From Augochlora pura (lineage: Eukaryota; Arthropoda; Insecta; Hymenoptera; Halictidae), in contig NC_135781.1 of NCBI RefSeq assembly GCF_028453695.1, forward strand, positions 5,158,779 through 5,222,778: a DNA stretch of 64,000 nt. Reading direction: 5' to 3'. Below are positions 47,808 to 61,569 of the stretch, piece after piece. The first letter of the stretch is position 1. Each line of letters starts with the position of its first letter. The notes under the pieces were generated by a model that searched no databases, was not told the DNA's origin, and saw only the letters and a list, made by a program, of their open reading frames with translations. The translations under genes and the position numbers were made by a program.

Positions 47808-50023
47808 CTGGAATGGAACAGGGTTTATGTGGTCACGGAGAAGTCTCTGCAATTGTCTCTCAGGTTGTGAATAAAAATATTTGAAACGAGTCGCGAGATT
47901 AAAATAATTGTACTTGCTTTTTCCAGATTGTCAACAATTTGGCAACAATTTTTAACATAATAACAAAATTAGAGAACACATATATTTTATTCGCTTTGTT
48001 ATTCTAATTGATATTTGCTATAAGACATTTTTTATTGTCATTACTTAATCATTGCAACAATAATTCTTAAGATTATTCTAAGAATATGTGACAATATATA
48101 ATTATATAATGAAACTTAAAAAATTTGTTTCGTGAAGCGTAAATATTTAAATTTTCATGTCAAGAATGGCGGGCGCCTAGGGACGTTGCAAAAGGCGTTC
48201 GATTAATTCCAAAGGCGGTACTAAAATGTAAACGGCGACGCATTGGAACTGTGTCGACGTGTGTCGAAAACAAATAGCAGCCGGACTTTCCCAACGTTCT
48301 GCGAGAAGAAGGATGCAATCGTCACGGCGGACGGGTTGCACCCAAATTCCACGCGCGTCTTTTTTCCGCCGGACTCGGTAGCACGGAATTTATCTTTGAT
48401 TCATCGTCGCGTTACGTAAATATCCGGGATATGTACCAGAACGTGAGTCGCCTTACCAAGCGAGCATGTTTTCACCCTGGATTGGAATCGACCTTACATC
48501 GATGATTCCCCGGGTGTGATTCACACCGGTTTCGTTCGGTGAAATGCTCCGCTCGTAAAAGCGTTACGTAATCGCGGACTACACATTACCGCTGCTAATG
48601 GTCATTCACGTTGCTAGCGAGCCGCGTCGTTCACAATCAAATTTCTGATAATGCTATAAATAAACGCACCGGTATACAAATTAGAAAACAGTCATCGATG
48701 ATAACCGTAGCATTTATCATAACATTTATCATCGCCTTATTGTTCTAGTTACGTATATTAAAAATTATTACGAGTCACTTTGTACGCGGACAATTTAAGT
48801 TTCATTGAAAAAGTGTCGCGCATTCATTAATATTAATACAATTATATTTAAACATTTATTATAATAAACATTTTTACGAAACTAATTTCTTGCAACAATT
48901 GTGATAATAAGCTTCGAATGCTTATTCAGCGTTTGAGAGGCTATAAGGATTGTAAATAAAATAAGTGTTGATCTATGTAATTATTGAAGAGAAATTATTG
49001 CTTCTTTGACCGTTGATCTTGTCGCTAATTATAACTAGAACTAGCTGAGTTGGAAAAGAGGTGATCGTATAAACAAATGTCAAAAAATTAGATAAAAATA
49101 ACATTGTCCCTCCACGTAGTAAAATATATTAATTATTATTAATAATAATTATTAATATATTTATTATTATTAATAATAATTATGAATATATTTATTATTA
49201 TTATTAATAATTATTATTAATAATAGAAGTCTCTGTTGAGAAATTCTCAGAGTCCGACTATGCACACAATCCTTTAACAGGATACGTTTTCTTCGGTAAA
49301 GATAAAAACCAGTATGTGTACTTTGATGAACTAATTTGCATAACTGTTAGTCGAACACGATTAGCATAGCAGAATTGCTTCACCGCGTTTTCTATAATTC
49401 GAAAACAACGTAACTGTTCTTCTCCGTGTTTGTGAAATAATATTACCATTCATCGATTGCGATATTAATAGTTAATTGAAACAATATAAATTCTACTTAC
49501 TGTTGTCAATTTCTATTCGATGATCAATATCCTAAAAGGTACCTATAATGTAACAAATAATATAGCTGTCACAAATGTCGGAAACGATTTAAACAAATCT
49601 GAGTGTAAACAAACTTTATATATCTTGCAATTGGGCCATTAAATTAATAGCGAATGAATTGAAGCAAAATATATTTAATTTAAAAGAACATGAACTAAAT
49701 TTAAAAGAAATGTAAACTGTATTTTTTAGGGAAAGCAAAGAAATTGAAAATAAAACATGTAATAATTTCTATCGAGCTATCATGTGTTAAATAAATAGTA
49801 AAGAATGTTTAAATAAATATAAACACCAGAAACAGACGATGTGTATGCGTTTTGTGAGTTAACAAATATTATTCGTCACGTATCACTAAGAAGAATTGAA
49901 TGGTTGTTTTATTGGTTCACGTATAGAAGTTCACTGGCAATAAAGACGTCGAATGGTGCTACGATTTAAGAGACGATGACGAAAGAAGCGGTTCCGATTA
50001 ACAGTCAACTTACACTTTCATCG
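47808..50023 (-). other. Probable transglutaminase 5' intron/leader
   Basis: AT-rich apart from a mixed block at about 48160-48660. A TTATTATTAATAATAATTAT palindromic simple repeat lies at 49130-49225. No coding exon was recognised. Confidence 0.45.
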
Positions 50024-50061
50024 CTATACTGGCATCCGCAGCGGCTCACACGCTTTTTATA
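50024..50061 (-). promoter_or_regulatory. Candidate TATA/Inr core promoter (minus strand)
   Basis: TATAAAAA on the minus strand at 50061-50054, in a CG-flanked context, with an initiator-like CCAGTAT whose A falls at 50030, 31 bases downstream of the TATA start. This is canonical TATA-Inr spacing. It points toward the transglutaminase, whose first visible exon begins 2.2 kb downstream and needs an upstream exon. The 5' exon itself could not be defined; a GTAAGT donor occurs at 50013-50008, which would make it very short. Confidence 0.4.
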
Positions 50062-50099
50062 CGAGTCGCAGCTTCCTTCGAGCTGACTACACCATCCGA

Positions 50100-53000
50100 T
50101 TACAGCAATTGGCAGGTGTACAGACTTCGATATCGCGCTGAGATGAATGAGCACTTCTTATTTTTAAATGATCATTCACATAGAATATGCGATTTATTTT
50201 ATTGGAAACAAAAGCGTATAATAAGAGTCGGTTTCGAAATATTCGTGAATTTTTAATTTTTAAATTTGACATTTAAGAGATGAGACGCCCTAAACGCAAA
50301 TTAGTATGAATTTTAAAAATGAATACTAATGTTCATAGTAATATTACTACTGATATAATGTTAATAGCAATATTAATACTGATATAATATTAGGTAATAC
50401 TAAAATCATTAAAATAGTAATATAATAACAGTAATATACTAAAAATTAACAGTAACATTTGGCTATTATCTCGACGAGTCTATTTATTATTTGCTAAACA
50501 ATATTGCCAGGTAGTCAAATTAATAAAATTAATGCAATTAATACCATCTATATTTACATTAATAAAATTAATACAATTAATAAATAAAACAAACTACTAA
50601 TAGCAACGATTTTAAAATATCGTTTAAATAACTTTTGTTAATATAAAGATTAATATAAGAAAATTCTTTTTTACATATTATGCGTGTGTATATATTTAGT
50701 ACCGAACGTGTGCATATTATTTAAAAAGCCTCGGCTAAAATAGCGCCCATGTTCATTTCCTTCCTGGCACGAAGGAAATGCAAAAATTATCTTATCGTTC
50801 TAGTATTCATCACCAATTAGTCGTTCGTCAAGATGCAGTAGCATATGGATGTTGCGGTTATCCACAAGACTGATATCGCTAGCCTAAAACAAAAGATACG
50901 AATGCATAACCAGCTGAAAAATAGAACGTACGCATAAACCTGCGTGCATTCTGTAATCTGTGAAAAGATGCGTTGCCGATTTATTTCAGAATTATTTTAT
51001 ATAGATTTAGTACATTAGAGGAACATACATTTTCATATTATTGCCAAAGTTTACATTTTAGAAGGAGATTTATCGATTAAAAAATACAAATTATAAACTA
51101 AAAATAAGAATAATATAAATAATATAAATAATAAAAATAGTAAAAATAGTAAAAATAGTAAGAATAGTAAGAATAATAAGAATAATACGAATAGTAAGAA
51201 TAATCAGAAATTATTCTGATTCATTATAACATAACAACTGTTTATTTATTACTGCAGATACGTATAGAGAGACTTGAATTATTTAAAAAAAATATTCTGC
51301 ATTGTGGAAACGTTCAAAGGAATCTTTACCAACATATCTGTAGTAATCTATAGCGTATTATAGCCGTAATTAATTAGTTATAAACAATTTCCCATTTCGT
51401 GTTTTAATGTGAAATCTCGGAACAAATGATCCCTGCCGTTTTGTCATAAGAAGCAATGTAAACTCCGGCAAAAATCAATTGCTGTCTCGGCGACAGTAGC
51501 GACTCTTGTGACGAAACATGGAAGCTTCATTCGGAATTCGTACAGCGCCAATTAATGCAGTGGCAGAACGCTGAAACTGCTAACCAAATGGTGGCGCCTC
51601 TTTCGACGAAATATAGAAGCTCGATTAAGGGTCTGTACTGCTCTGGTTAGTGTAGTCGCAAAATGCTAAAACTGTTAGCCGTATTATGGACAGTCGATAA
51701 TCGGACTCCCGGGACGAGCTTCGAAATTTTGCCACAGCAAAGGCGCCACTTGTCACAAATGGCGTCATTTTTGAATTTTCAGAAAGCTGAAGGATAATTT
51801 ATATTCGATCGAAAAAATATTAAAGCGCAGTGAAAGCAGTCCCATTATCACTTTTGAAATATTGTTTACATAACTCGTTATTTTATTTATATGAAATAAT
51901 TATTTGGAACAACTGCGATATTCTTCTTAGAAATTATATGTTGTGATCTAATTATCAGCTCTGAGCTCGGCTTATACAAACATCTTCGTTGACATTTCTG
52001 CAAAGCAAAATGATAAATAATTAACCGATATTAAAAAAAAAATTTGTCTCATAACGAATTGCTGTAATGATTTTATAAAATGATTTGTATTTGTTTAAGA
52101 TACGCAATTTCTTGTTACGACCTAGTATTACCAATTTTTGAATTTATTATCGCGAAGGACGCGCGCGCGCGCTGATAGACGAACGATTAATAAACAGAAG
52201 AACATTTAATTTTTCATAAATTTATTTGCGCTCCGTGTTATCGGACTACACAAATTATGTTGTAAATTATTGGTCTGTCTGTGATTCTGAAATTTCACGG
52301 CCTCCCTTCAACCATCATTCCTGCTCCCGTTTCTAGTTCTCTTCGCGCAAAAACTTATCAAGAATTCGGCACGCGAATAAATGCATTCTAAAGACGTCTT
52401 TTGTTTCAGAGTAACAAATTTATCTGATACGGACACAATCGTTTAACACAGCTATACATCTTCGAACCTGATCGACGTAACGAAATCGAATAGAAACGAA
52501 ATCATACGTAATAAAATGTACATATTCATTTAGTATAATGCACCTAATCGTAAAAATGGCACGCATCAAGGCTCTCGAGCACCAGCAAATAGACTATCTC
52601 ACTCTGTAAACTGAACTGTTCGAAGTTGCTTTCAAACACATATCAACAGTAAAACGTAACAAAATTAGACAATTCACGAGAAATTATACTATAACATACG
52701 GTACTCCGATGATCTCTGCCGGTTGCAACCGAATACGTCATGCAGCATGATGGTGTGTGAAGGGAAAGCCATCTTTCCCTTCCAGAACAAATTCGTGGAA
52801 ACAAATATACGTAATAGTAAATGTTACCGGAAAGTACAAACATGTAAAACGTTCCTCGGAAACTTCACAACGCATTGTCGGAAGTTCAAATGTCGCCCCG
52901 TAACAAATACATTTGCTTCACTGTTCTCTTAACCGTTAGGGCCACATCGTCTGTTTCTTTTTCTTTTTTTTTTTCTAAAACGACAGTCCAAATTTTTGTT

Positions 53001-56000
53001 ATCTCGATTAACATCGCTGTAGTACCATTTATTTTTTTTATTTTTGCCTCTTCTAAATTATAGTAAAATACGGCTGATTCATTATAAAGCTTGAGTTACA
53101 CGTTTATCTCGCGCGTGTGGCTTAACGGATTAAGATCTTGATATTTACTGACTTTCATGGACAAAGTTCAGTTTCGATCGACTACTTGGTATGTAATTAC
53201 TGAGATACCTGAAGAAACATTGTATGATACAATTAACATACGCACGGAAATCAACTCAACTTTGTTCATCTCTATTAATCCATTCATTTATGCGTAAATC
53301 GATTTATATAATTGAACTCGACGACGGATTCCAATAGGTACAGCTAAAAAGTCGAAAACTGTCGTTTCCACGACAGGTTACGCGCAACAAGTACAAATCA
53401 AAAGCCTGTTACGTACGATTACGTTCTAAGGAAAATGGATCGTACGTTGAGCGTCCATCTAAACTGTCTAGAGTTGTTACAGTAAGGCAAACAGTATTAC
53501 GTAGAAACGGAAAGGGAAAAATTATCGCCCCCTGTACGGCATTAATTCGCTTCCGCTGAATTCGTTAACGTAAAGCAATCTGAAGCTGGATCAACTGGAT
53601 AATCATCGCCATTGCTTGAACACGCATATTCATTTTCGAATCACCGAATTCAATTTCCGAACTGTACGAATTTAGTCGGGCCGCAGACACGAGACATGCG
53701 ATTTTTAAGCGGGGAAGTCCAATGATTCCGAAATTTGGCACAAACGTTGGCTAAACGCGCTGACATTTCCAAGTTTGTTCCCTCCAGTGGCAATCATCAT
53801 CCAATTGCCTCGCACGACCATCCCTTTCCCTTCGAATTCGAAATCGAAAGAAGTCCGACTTTTTACAACACGCGAAATAAGGTTTGACAAGTATAGGTAG
53901 CAAACAAATCTCGATGATTTATATTATCATCGTTAAGTGGTCACGCGTTTTGTCCTCGGTTATTCATTTTAGAATGCAATCAGTTTTCCCTTTTCTATGG
54001 CACACGTGCCAGGCACAAGTTCCCCTTCATCCTCGATCACGCTTACGCAACAAAAGGCGTACCAAATAGAAATTTTTTTATAAAATCAATCAGCGCACAT
54101 AAATTACGCAAAGACACTTTAAAACTGTGCAAAATATCGGTAAACTCCAGATTCATAAAATTTACGAAATAAATTAAGTTTATGTATCGCCAACCCACGT
54201 ATTAAATAATTCCCGTTTTTACGATATCCGCAATATACACTTTAACCCCATGGATTTCTTATTCGTCAGGAAAATTACCTCTTTTATTTTCTTCTTATTG
54301 AATGAAACAATCTCATTAGTTTACGACAGTAAAATGAAAATTTGCTTCGTGGTAATAATACCATGTATAATATACAGTAGAACAAATTATTACGTGAAAC
54401 GACGATCTTGTACAAATGATCAGAAATTCTTGTTAACAAAATGTTTGAACATAAAAATATCCCATAAGAATTTGAAATCAACTTTTATTTACCACAGAAA
54501 TAAGTCATTACTGTGCATTACAGATTACAAGCAATCATGAAAATTAATTTTACCTTTTTGCAATTTTTTTCCCATAATTACTTCTATTTCGTTCACCGTA
54601 TTTCTCTCATACAGTCCGAATCCATGGCGTACAATATAAAATACATTCCACAACCATTGACGATAAAAAATATATTTTAGGGTATTCTTGAAATTGTTAT
54701 AAATTAATTGTAAACGCGGTAAGATCCACATATTTAATCGCAATAAATGATAAATGAACTGAAAGGATACGTTTAAGTGAATTTCGTTTGATGTACATAT
54801 ACACTTTTTCGTTATAAATATAGCTAAAGAATGTAACAGCACATCTCTTATATCCCCCACGTGATCTCGAAAATACGGCCGCGTTTATACGACGAATGTC
54901 ACTTGGTCCGGATCGAGGCAACCATTATCTTCTCCAATGCTTTCTACGAGATGCAACAACAGTAAACCGATAAACGCGGCCGTGTTTTAACAAAATGCGT
55001 CCTCGATCCTACTATCACAGTCAAGTCTCCCGTTCTTTGTAATTCCACAGTTTCACCGCAAATATAATTAGCACTTCTCCCAAGTGTGTCTTGCTTTACA
55101 TATAAGAACATATGTGCAATCGTATCGAAATATGTTAGTGCTATGAGATATACAGAGTGCACGAGTTTAGTGTCAAGATTCCACAATGTAAGAAAGTGGA
55201 CGATTAGTTGAAGAAAGTTCTAAAATATATCTGATTCAATAACACCTATTCAAACACACTTAAACGAATTTGTCAAAGAAAAGAATTTTTTCACGGATTT
55301 GTATACCATACAAATGCGTGAACATTACATGCTATTTCGTTTGCTAAAAAATGAAGCACTATCGTTTCGACTAAGAACATGATAATAGTTCAACGACAGA
55401 AATAATGTTGCCATATACTAAAAAATAAAAAAATATTTTATTTAATTTACATAAAAAATAAACGCTATCTCTACCGGTAAAGTATAATACGTATATACAT
55501 AATAGGTAAATACGAGTAACGTTACAGAAAGCTTCAACATTACAAGCATTTCATAGCCCTTCAGAAGGTCATCTGAAATCGTGGAACATTTAATTAAAAC
55601 GTTTTCTGGGGCGCGGCATTCGTGTGACTTCTATTCACCTACTCGACCCACTTAAACGCGCTGTGCAAACTTGACACAAACCCTGACACGAACACCCTGC
55701 ATTTCGCGAACACTTTCGCGCTTCCTCGTCGTCTCGACTCGATGAAAAAGGAAGAGGAACCAAAAAAATAATCCCGTGGTCGTGACACCGACACAACGGT
55801 GACGAAATTTTGTAGGAACAGCAGTGTGCGCGGGAACTGCAACCCTCGTTCGCAAAGGCGCAACAATTCGAATTATCAAATAGCCGAAACAATAGCGCAC
55901 GAATCGCTTCCGAAACACCGCGCGAACACGCAATATCTGTTTCACGTAATCATCATCCACGTAATCAACACAGAAATTTTTTGTTCCATTGTACGCGAAA

Positions 56001-56930
56001 GTCACCCGTTGCTCGCTCTACGCTGCAGAACACCTGCGCCGATTAAAAAGATAGTGCCCCAACTAGTTCGAATACATAATAATCAACAAGTAATCGCGAA
56101 ATATGCATTACTCTATGTATATATATATATATATATATATAGCTTTCTTTTATATTATTTATATTTATATATATACCACTTTGTTCAGTATACCCTTGCC
56201 GTATGTGGGGGCATATATGTATATATAATGTATACATATATATATGTATATGTGACTAGTTCAAATAAAAAAGAAAGTAAACAGACGAAAACCCCTTCGT
56301 TCGCCGTACGCGCTCTATTAATCTTGTGTGTCGATTGAAAATTAACATCAAAGTACACAACGTACAATTGCTTTACGCGGGCGCGTTACGCGCGCATACA
56401 AATAATATTGTTTACATGCGGTTTCGCTCTTGTATCTCTTCTCGCTTTCAAGCATCAGTTCTTCCCGTGTCTCATTTAATTAACACCTGCAAGCGTGACT
56501 GAAAGTCGAATCGAGTTACGCATACGCGATCTAGAATGATCTTGTACAAAGTTATTTTTTTCCCTATCTTCCGCCGTTTCTCTTCGTTCGTTCGTTCTCG
56601 CGCGTTCCTCTTCGCCTGCTTTTTTTTGTCGCTTTCTTTGTTTTCTTTTGTTTACATAGTTCGTTACAGCGGTTCGCGTAACGCCATTTACTATTCTCAG
56701 AGCCGCGGAAGTCTAGATTTACGCTAACAATAATAATGCCTATTTTCTTTGAGGACCGTCGAAGCGACTTTGTCAATTAGTCGGTCGGGCCTGCGATCGC
56801 GCGTAGAAATGATTCACGCGGACAACGAAGACAACGACGTTATTAATTAATACGAGACGCTTCATACGCTAGCGAGGCGACGGGGACTCGTATTATTTGG
56901 TTGCGTTAAATTATTCAGCCTTGTCGGGGA
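50100..56930. other. AT-rich intergenic region
   Basis: No gene recognised on either strand. Simple repeats: AATA-type at 51110-51210 and (TA)n at about 56117-56141. A diverged direct duplication lies at 51508-51693. Open frames up to about 180 codons near 55650-56340 overlap each other on both strands and show no domain. The right-hand part may be 3' UTR of the GRAM gene. Confidence 0.5.
51508..51693. repeat. Diverged ~95-bp tandem duplication
   Basis: Copy 1 (51508-51596) begins ACGAAACATGGAAGCTTCAT. Copy 2 (51603-51693) begins ACGAAATATAGAAGCTCGAT. They are offset by 95 bp and share spaced blocks: GTCTGTAC/TTCGTACAGCG, AACGCTGAAACTGCTAACC/AATGCTAAAACTGTTAGCC, then TGG. They are flanked by GGCGCC-containing sequence. 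Confidence 0.6.
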
Positions 56931-59900
56931 CTAACTCGGAGCGTCTTCCGGTTCCAGCGGGCCAGCGGACACGGCCGAGTCTGTCTCGCTGCTTTGGCTC
57001 ATCGACACGAACTGCTGCGACAACATCTGCAAACTCTGTCTCACCTGAAACGATAACCCAAAAGCTTAATGTTTAATCATTCGCTAACGTCAAAGCAACG
57101 CCTTTTATTCAAAGGTATAGGAGCGTCACAGTTTAATTGAACCATACAATTATTACCAAAACTGGTCTAAATGATCTGTGTCGTATTTTTCTTGTTTTAA
57201 AGTTGTTGAAATGTTACAGCTCCTTCAGAAAAAATGGTTCTATTAATTTCTTAATTATTTGTGACACTTCTTTTTAATGCGATACACGGTGCTTCGCTTT
57301 ATTTTGTTAACGCGGTTACTTTTGAAAATGTTCGTTGTTTAAAGCAACGCTTGAAATAGTATCGAGAGAAGTTTCCAGGAAATTACCTTTATTATTTGAT
57401 CAAGATTTGTGTTTAGATAGTGCAAAAGCCGATCCTGTGTGAGACGTTCCGGCGAAACGAGGGGATGGTTGATATACGCTGTGTGTAGCCTGTCGATGCG
57501 GATCATCATCAGAGCCGCTGACACATAGAGAGCTGCTAACAGGGCTATGAGAATAGTTATCACTGTGCTTGTTTTCAGTCCATCTGTGAACAAGGATAAA
57601 GAGACACTGGTTCTGCTTGATGTTGCTGGGAGCAGTGGCACCGCTTGTGGTTCCATACTGTAAACAGAAAAAGGCAATCGTTAATTTTTCTATTTTTAGA
57701 ACAGTCATAGATATGGATAAACAATAGTGGAGGTTTTACAAGTTTTACTTTTCTCCTTTATAAAATAGGCTAACCATATTAAACAGTTGCTCTACTAATA
57801 AATAAATAAAAAACTAAATAAGAAACACGTATAACTTTGCATTCCGTTGCCAAGACTTACAAAAAATATAAAAATCAAACTATAATTTTGCACAATGTTC
57901 CGTATAAAAATCTTCCTTTGCTACAGTATCAGTATGCACAAACCAATGTTTTAACTATACGTCATTTTATTAATATTGCACGAGTAAAACCTATGTTGAC
58001 AAAAATTGATAAATAAAACATGAACTACTCCTAAACATACTCAGTTATATTTTTTATAAAATTTGTTTACTCGTTATCTAGTAAACTAATTAGTCTAACG
58101 TCTGAACAAAATTTGGAGTCAAGGTCCAGTTTTGGAAAAGTGAATTCATTCGATGAGGTGTCTACTAATTATTGTATCTTCAAAGTGAATGAAGGTGTTA
58201 TCCTAGAGGCGAGTTGTGGCAAATGGGGATGATCTGTGAGATAATTAACCGAGAAACAGTATTTACATTACGGGTGGTGGTAGACTGGGCCTAGTGATGG
58301 GTGTCGGTGCAACACCGTCGGTGTCGGTGCAGACGGTCGGCGGTCTGGAATTAAGATCCGTCCCGCTTTCGGACATACTGGAATCGTCCTCCTCGGGATT
58401 CACCTCGGAGTCGTCGACCACCGGCGTGTCCGGGGCGAGGAGCTTCTGGTCGTTCGTCAAAGGCAGAACCTTGGGTAACGGCTGCGGTTCCATGGCAGCG
58501 TCCCAAACCTGTTTCATCAGCTTGAATGTCGAGTCTCTCGAGAGAAGAGACCCAAAAACATGCCTCTCGTCCTCGGTAGCGATCGCCACCGCATTTGGAA
58601 TGATTCGCGCGGTCTTCTCTTTGCTGATCTTCAATACCGAGATCGTCGGTATCAGTAACTTCGTTACGTAGCCGAACACATTGCTGTAGAAAGCGAAGTA
58701 GTTCGGCGTGATGTAGAGGTAGCCTTGGAGCAGGATGTCGCTTACCAGCGCGCAGCTGTAATAGTTTAATACCCGTTCTTCCGGAGCAACCTGGTGATCA
58801 AACGAATTTCGAAATATTATTTAGAAGACACATTATTGTAGTATTCGATTAGTTTTATTTACTAAAGTAATGCGCAGGCTTTGCAGTTTCTTATCGGAAC
58901 TGCTGAAGGTAGAAGGTGGAACGCGGGCTTTATTTAACAGTACATGTCAAGTTGGACATCGTAATGTTTTGATAAATAAATGTCAAAGGAAAAAATAATA
59001 ACAAGCAATAAATGAAAGTATTAACGTTAGTTCAATATTTGCAACTCATAATTGAACGGAAATTGTTTTTACTTTTAACACTTTTAACGTTTTAAATTCA
59101 TCTCGAATAAAATTTAACAGAGAAATGTTTCGAATAAATGGTTCGCATGATGTTCAATTTTGATTTACTGCTGAACCCACTTGAACCCGTATTATCGGAA
59201 ACACTAATTCTCAAAACTCACCACAGGTAAAAATTGTTCAATTGTAACACGTTTGTACTCCTGTAAGGACTGTTCCTCAATGTTTCCGGACATGAGTGAA
59301 TATTTGACTTAGAATGAAGTACAGTTATTTCACTCGAAAACACTTCGTATTTTTTAAACGTATGCAATATCTCACTTGAACGATATACAACAACAATTAG
59401 GGAACTTTACTGCGCTGTTACATTAGAACCTGCGCCACGGTAACAACGTTGAAACCATTAACGTTCCAGACGAGTTATGTCGTCTACGACTATTTGTTTC
59501 TGTCATTTTTATACGGAAATGTATCGTTCTACGTAAAAAAAAAAAACCTTGGATAACGGTCCGATAAGATACCGATTCCAAGCAATTGAAATTGTTCGTA
59601 CGAAGAACTGTCGTAAGAGACGATACTTTCAGATAGTACTCACGATTTGGTCGTTCCACGAAATATATACCATAGCCAGAGTTGGGCGAAACTCGTATTC
59701 CGAATAATCATGTGACGTGTAACGGATAAGACCCACAATACCGACCCACAATACTATTCGCTTTAATAGCTATATTTATTCGAAAAAGGTTTACTTGATC
59801 AACGATTACATATTTATTAAGACAAACGAACATTGTAAAATGATATTGTAAAAAAGAAACATTATGATGTGGCATAACACCCAACTAACAATGGCTTAGA

Positions 59901-61569
59901 AATCAATCGTTCTTATTCGCAGAGTTAAATAACTTTTTGCACGTGAGTAAATTATTCGCTTAATAAACTCTCCGCAAATAAGTTAATCGTGAATGAATTA
60001 TTCATGAATGAACATCTTTAGCTAAAATTGAATAATTATCCAGATAAAGACTGACTCAAATAATTCCCAGATCTGCCTACAGTATTTTCACAGAGTGTTG
60101 TACTAATTAGAACTGCGATAAATACTGAGCAAACGGTAAAATTGGCATGAATACGATCAAATAAAAGTACGAATGTTCCCAACAACTGCGTCACATTTGT
60201 CAATTACCATATCGTTAGCATAATTGATTCTTCGGTACAAAAATTTTGGCCCTGTCTAATATGTCCTTACCGTCTCGTATTTAAGGGGTGCAACGAGAGC
60301 GCGGACTTTGGTGCATCGTCGACGTTGCAGATCTCAAAGCACTCGAAAATTAATACGCTCTATTTACTGTCGGAACGACGTTTTCCGAGCTGATGGACGC
60401 GGAGCTGTCTCATCATCCTATCTAGCTCAAACTTGACAGATATTATCTATTATATAAACGTGTCGTCGTAGTCTCGAGCTGGTTTCAAACTAATATTTGC
60501 TAGTCGAAAAACAAGTCGATTTCATTGCGTGCGTCGAAAGATCCTCTATCTACGGCACTATAATTTTCGTTGTAAATTTTTTTTACGTTTGCATGACCGC
60601 ATAGTATGTTCGCCGTAAATCTTTCCACGATTCATTTTTACGTTGCCCGCCGCTTGAATTTCAACGCGCAATTAAACACGCTATGCCATCTGTTGCGAAA
60701 TTACCAAACTCATTAAGCGCTTGATGATAAATATTTTTAAGTCGCTGCTTTTTCTGCGGAAATCAACATTTTCTATATTAACGACAGAAGATTAGTAATA
60801 TTTGCACAAATGCTTAACGAGACCGCCATATTTGTTTATTTTTATATTATAAGAGATAGAGCACAGAAATATGATAATATAGTTTTATTTTTGGTTTTTG
60901 TTTTAATAACAGAAGAAATGTAGAAGAAAAATGTGGTTTCCTTTAGCTGAAGTAATTTATATTAAATAAATTAATATAACATAATTTGTATATTTCTAGT
61001 TTCTAATAACTAGTTTATAATTGTGTTTTTACTAATCCCTATGAAATATATAATTTTATATTTATTTAGCAAAAGCTACTTATTTCGAAGCTGTGCTTAT
61101 TGTCTTGAATTTCCACTCTCTACCATCCACGTAGTTTCCACCTTGAAAACTCGATTCTTTAGAAACATTTAACGGCGCTCTAATTAGTACTTCTTGTTCG
61201 TTGAATTGTGATAGAAATTAAAGGTTCCCGGAAGGTGCGGCGAACTGGAATGACGAGCGAATTCACCGTCCGCGGTTCAAAGGTTAAAATTAAGAAAACC
61301 TGCGCCAAGTGCGACGATGAATTCCAGCAAAAGTGTCGCCGCGGCGTCGTGTGTGCAAGCCGCGGTCTAATTAAGGGCAGAGTCGTGAAAGTGGCGAACG
61401 AGAACGCGGGCGGGCTAAAAACTTTCTTTCAATTACCTGAGAGAAATGCCTATGGAATTTCTTCTGTCTAGCGCTGCTGGTAGTCGGCGAAGACGTGGAC
61501 GAAGATCTGCTAACCTTTCCTGGGGCGACTTGTACAGCACCACCAGCTGCCATGGATGGTGTACTTCTG
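56931..61569 (-). CDS. GRAMD2B: GRAM domain protein, GRAMD2B/GRAMD3-like (5' partial)
   Basis: ER-anchored GRAM-domain protein; relatives bind phosphoinositides or plasma membrane at ER contact sites. Minus-strand exons: 61569-61437, 58790-58267, 57657-57387 and 57044-56931, with phases 0, 2 and 0; about 346 residues in the window (human GRAMD2A has about 354). The GRAM domain begins KKFHRHFSQ|VAPEERVLNYYSCAL across the first junction. It continues ILLQGYLYITPNYFAFYSNV and ends HVFGSLLSRDSTFKLMKQVW. An acidic, Pro-rich linker follows, then a hydrophobic helix (TVITILIALLAALYVSAALM) and a roughly 80-residue C-terminal tail ending EPEDAPS. There is no VASt lipid-transfer domain, which separates it from GRAMD1/Aster proteins. 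An ATG at 61553 could be the start; otherwise the gene continues upstream. Confidence 0.85.
59222..59293 (-). CDS. Probable alternative first exon of the GRAM gene
   Basis: An ATG at 59293 follows an in-frame TAA and opens exactly 24 codons (MSGNIEEQSLQEYKRV... ending EQFLPV) to a consensus donor GTG|GTGAGT in phase 0. That phase matches the acceptor of the GRAM exon at 58790, so an isoform beginning here would replace the Ser-rich N-terminus and the KKFHRHFSQ start of the GRAM domain. It lies inside the 2.6-kb intron between 61437 and 58790. Confidence 0.55.

Noticed and set aside
46637..47874. Plus-strand frames with repeated YKLLQAVTS-like units
   Set aside because: They arise from the 20-bp minisatellite and then run antisense through the transglutaminase exon.
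55799..56338. 179-codon plus-strand frame
   Set aside because: It runs through a TA-dinucleotide repeat, is overlapped by minus-strand frames, and has no recognisable domain or splice context.
61208..61471. 87-codon plus-strand frame with several Cys/Lys
   Set aside because: It overlaps the start of the GRAM exon antisense, lacks splice or domain support, and has no start ATG.
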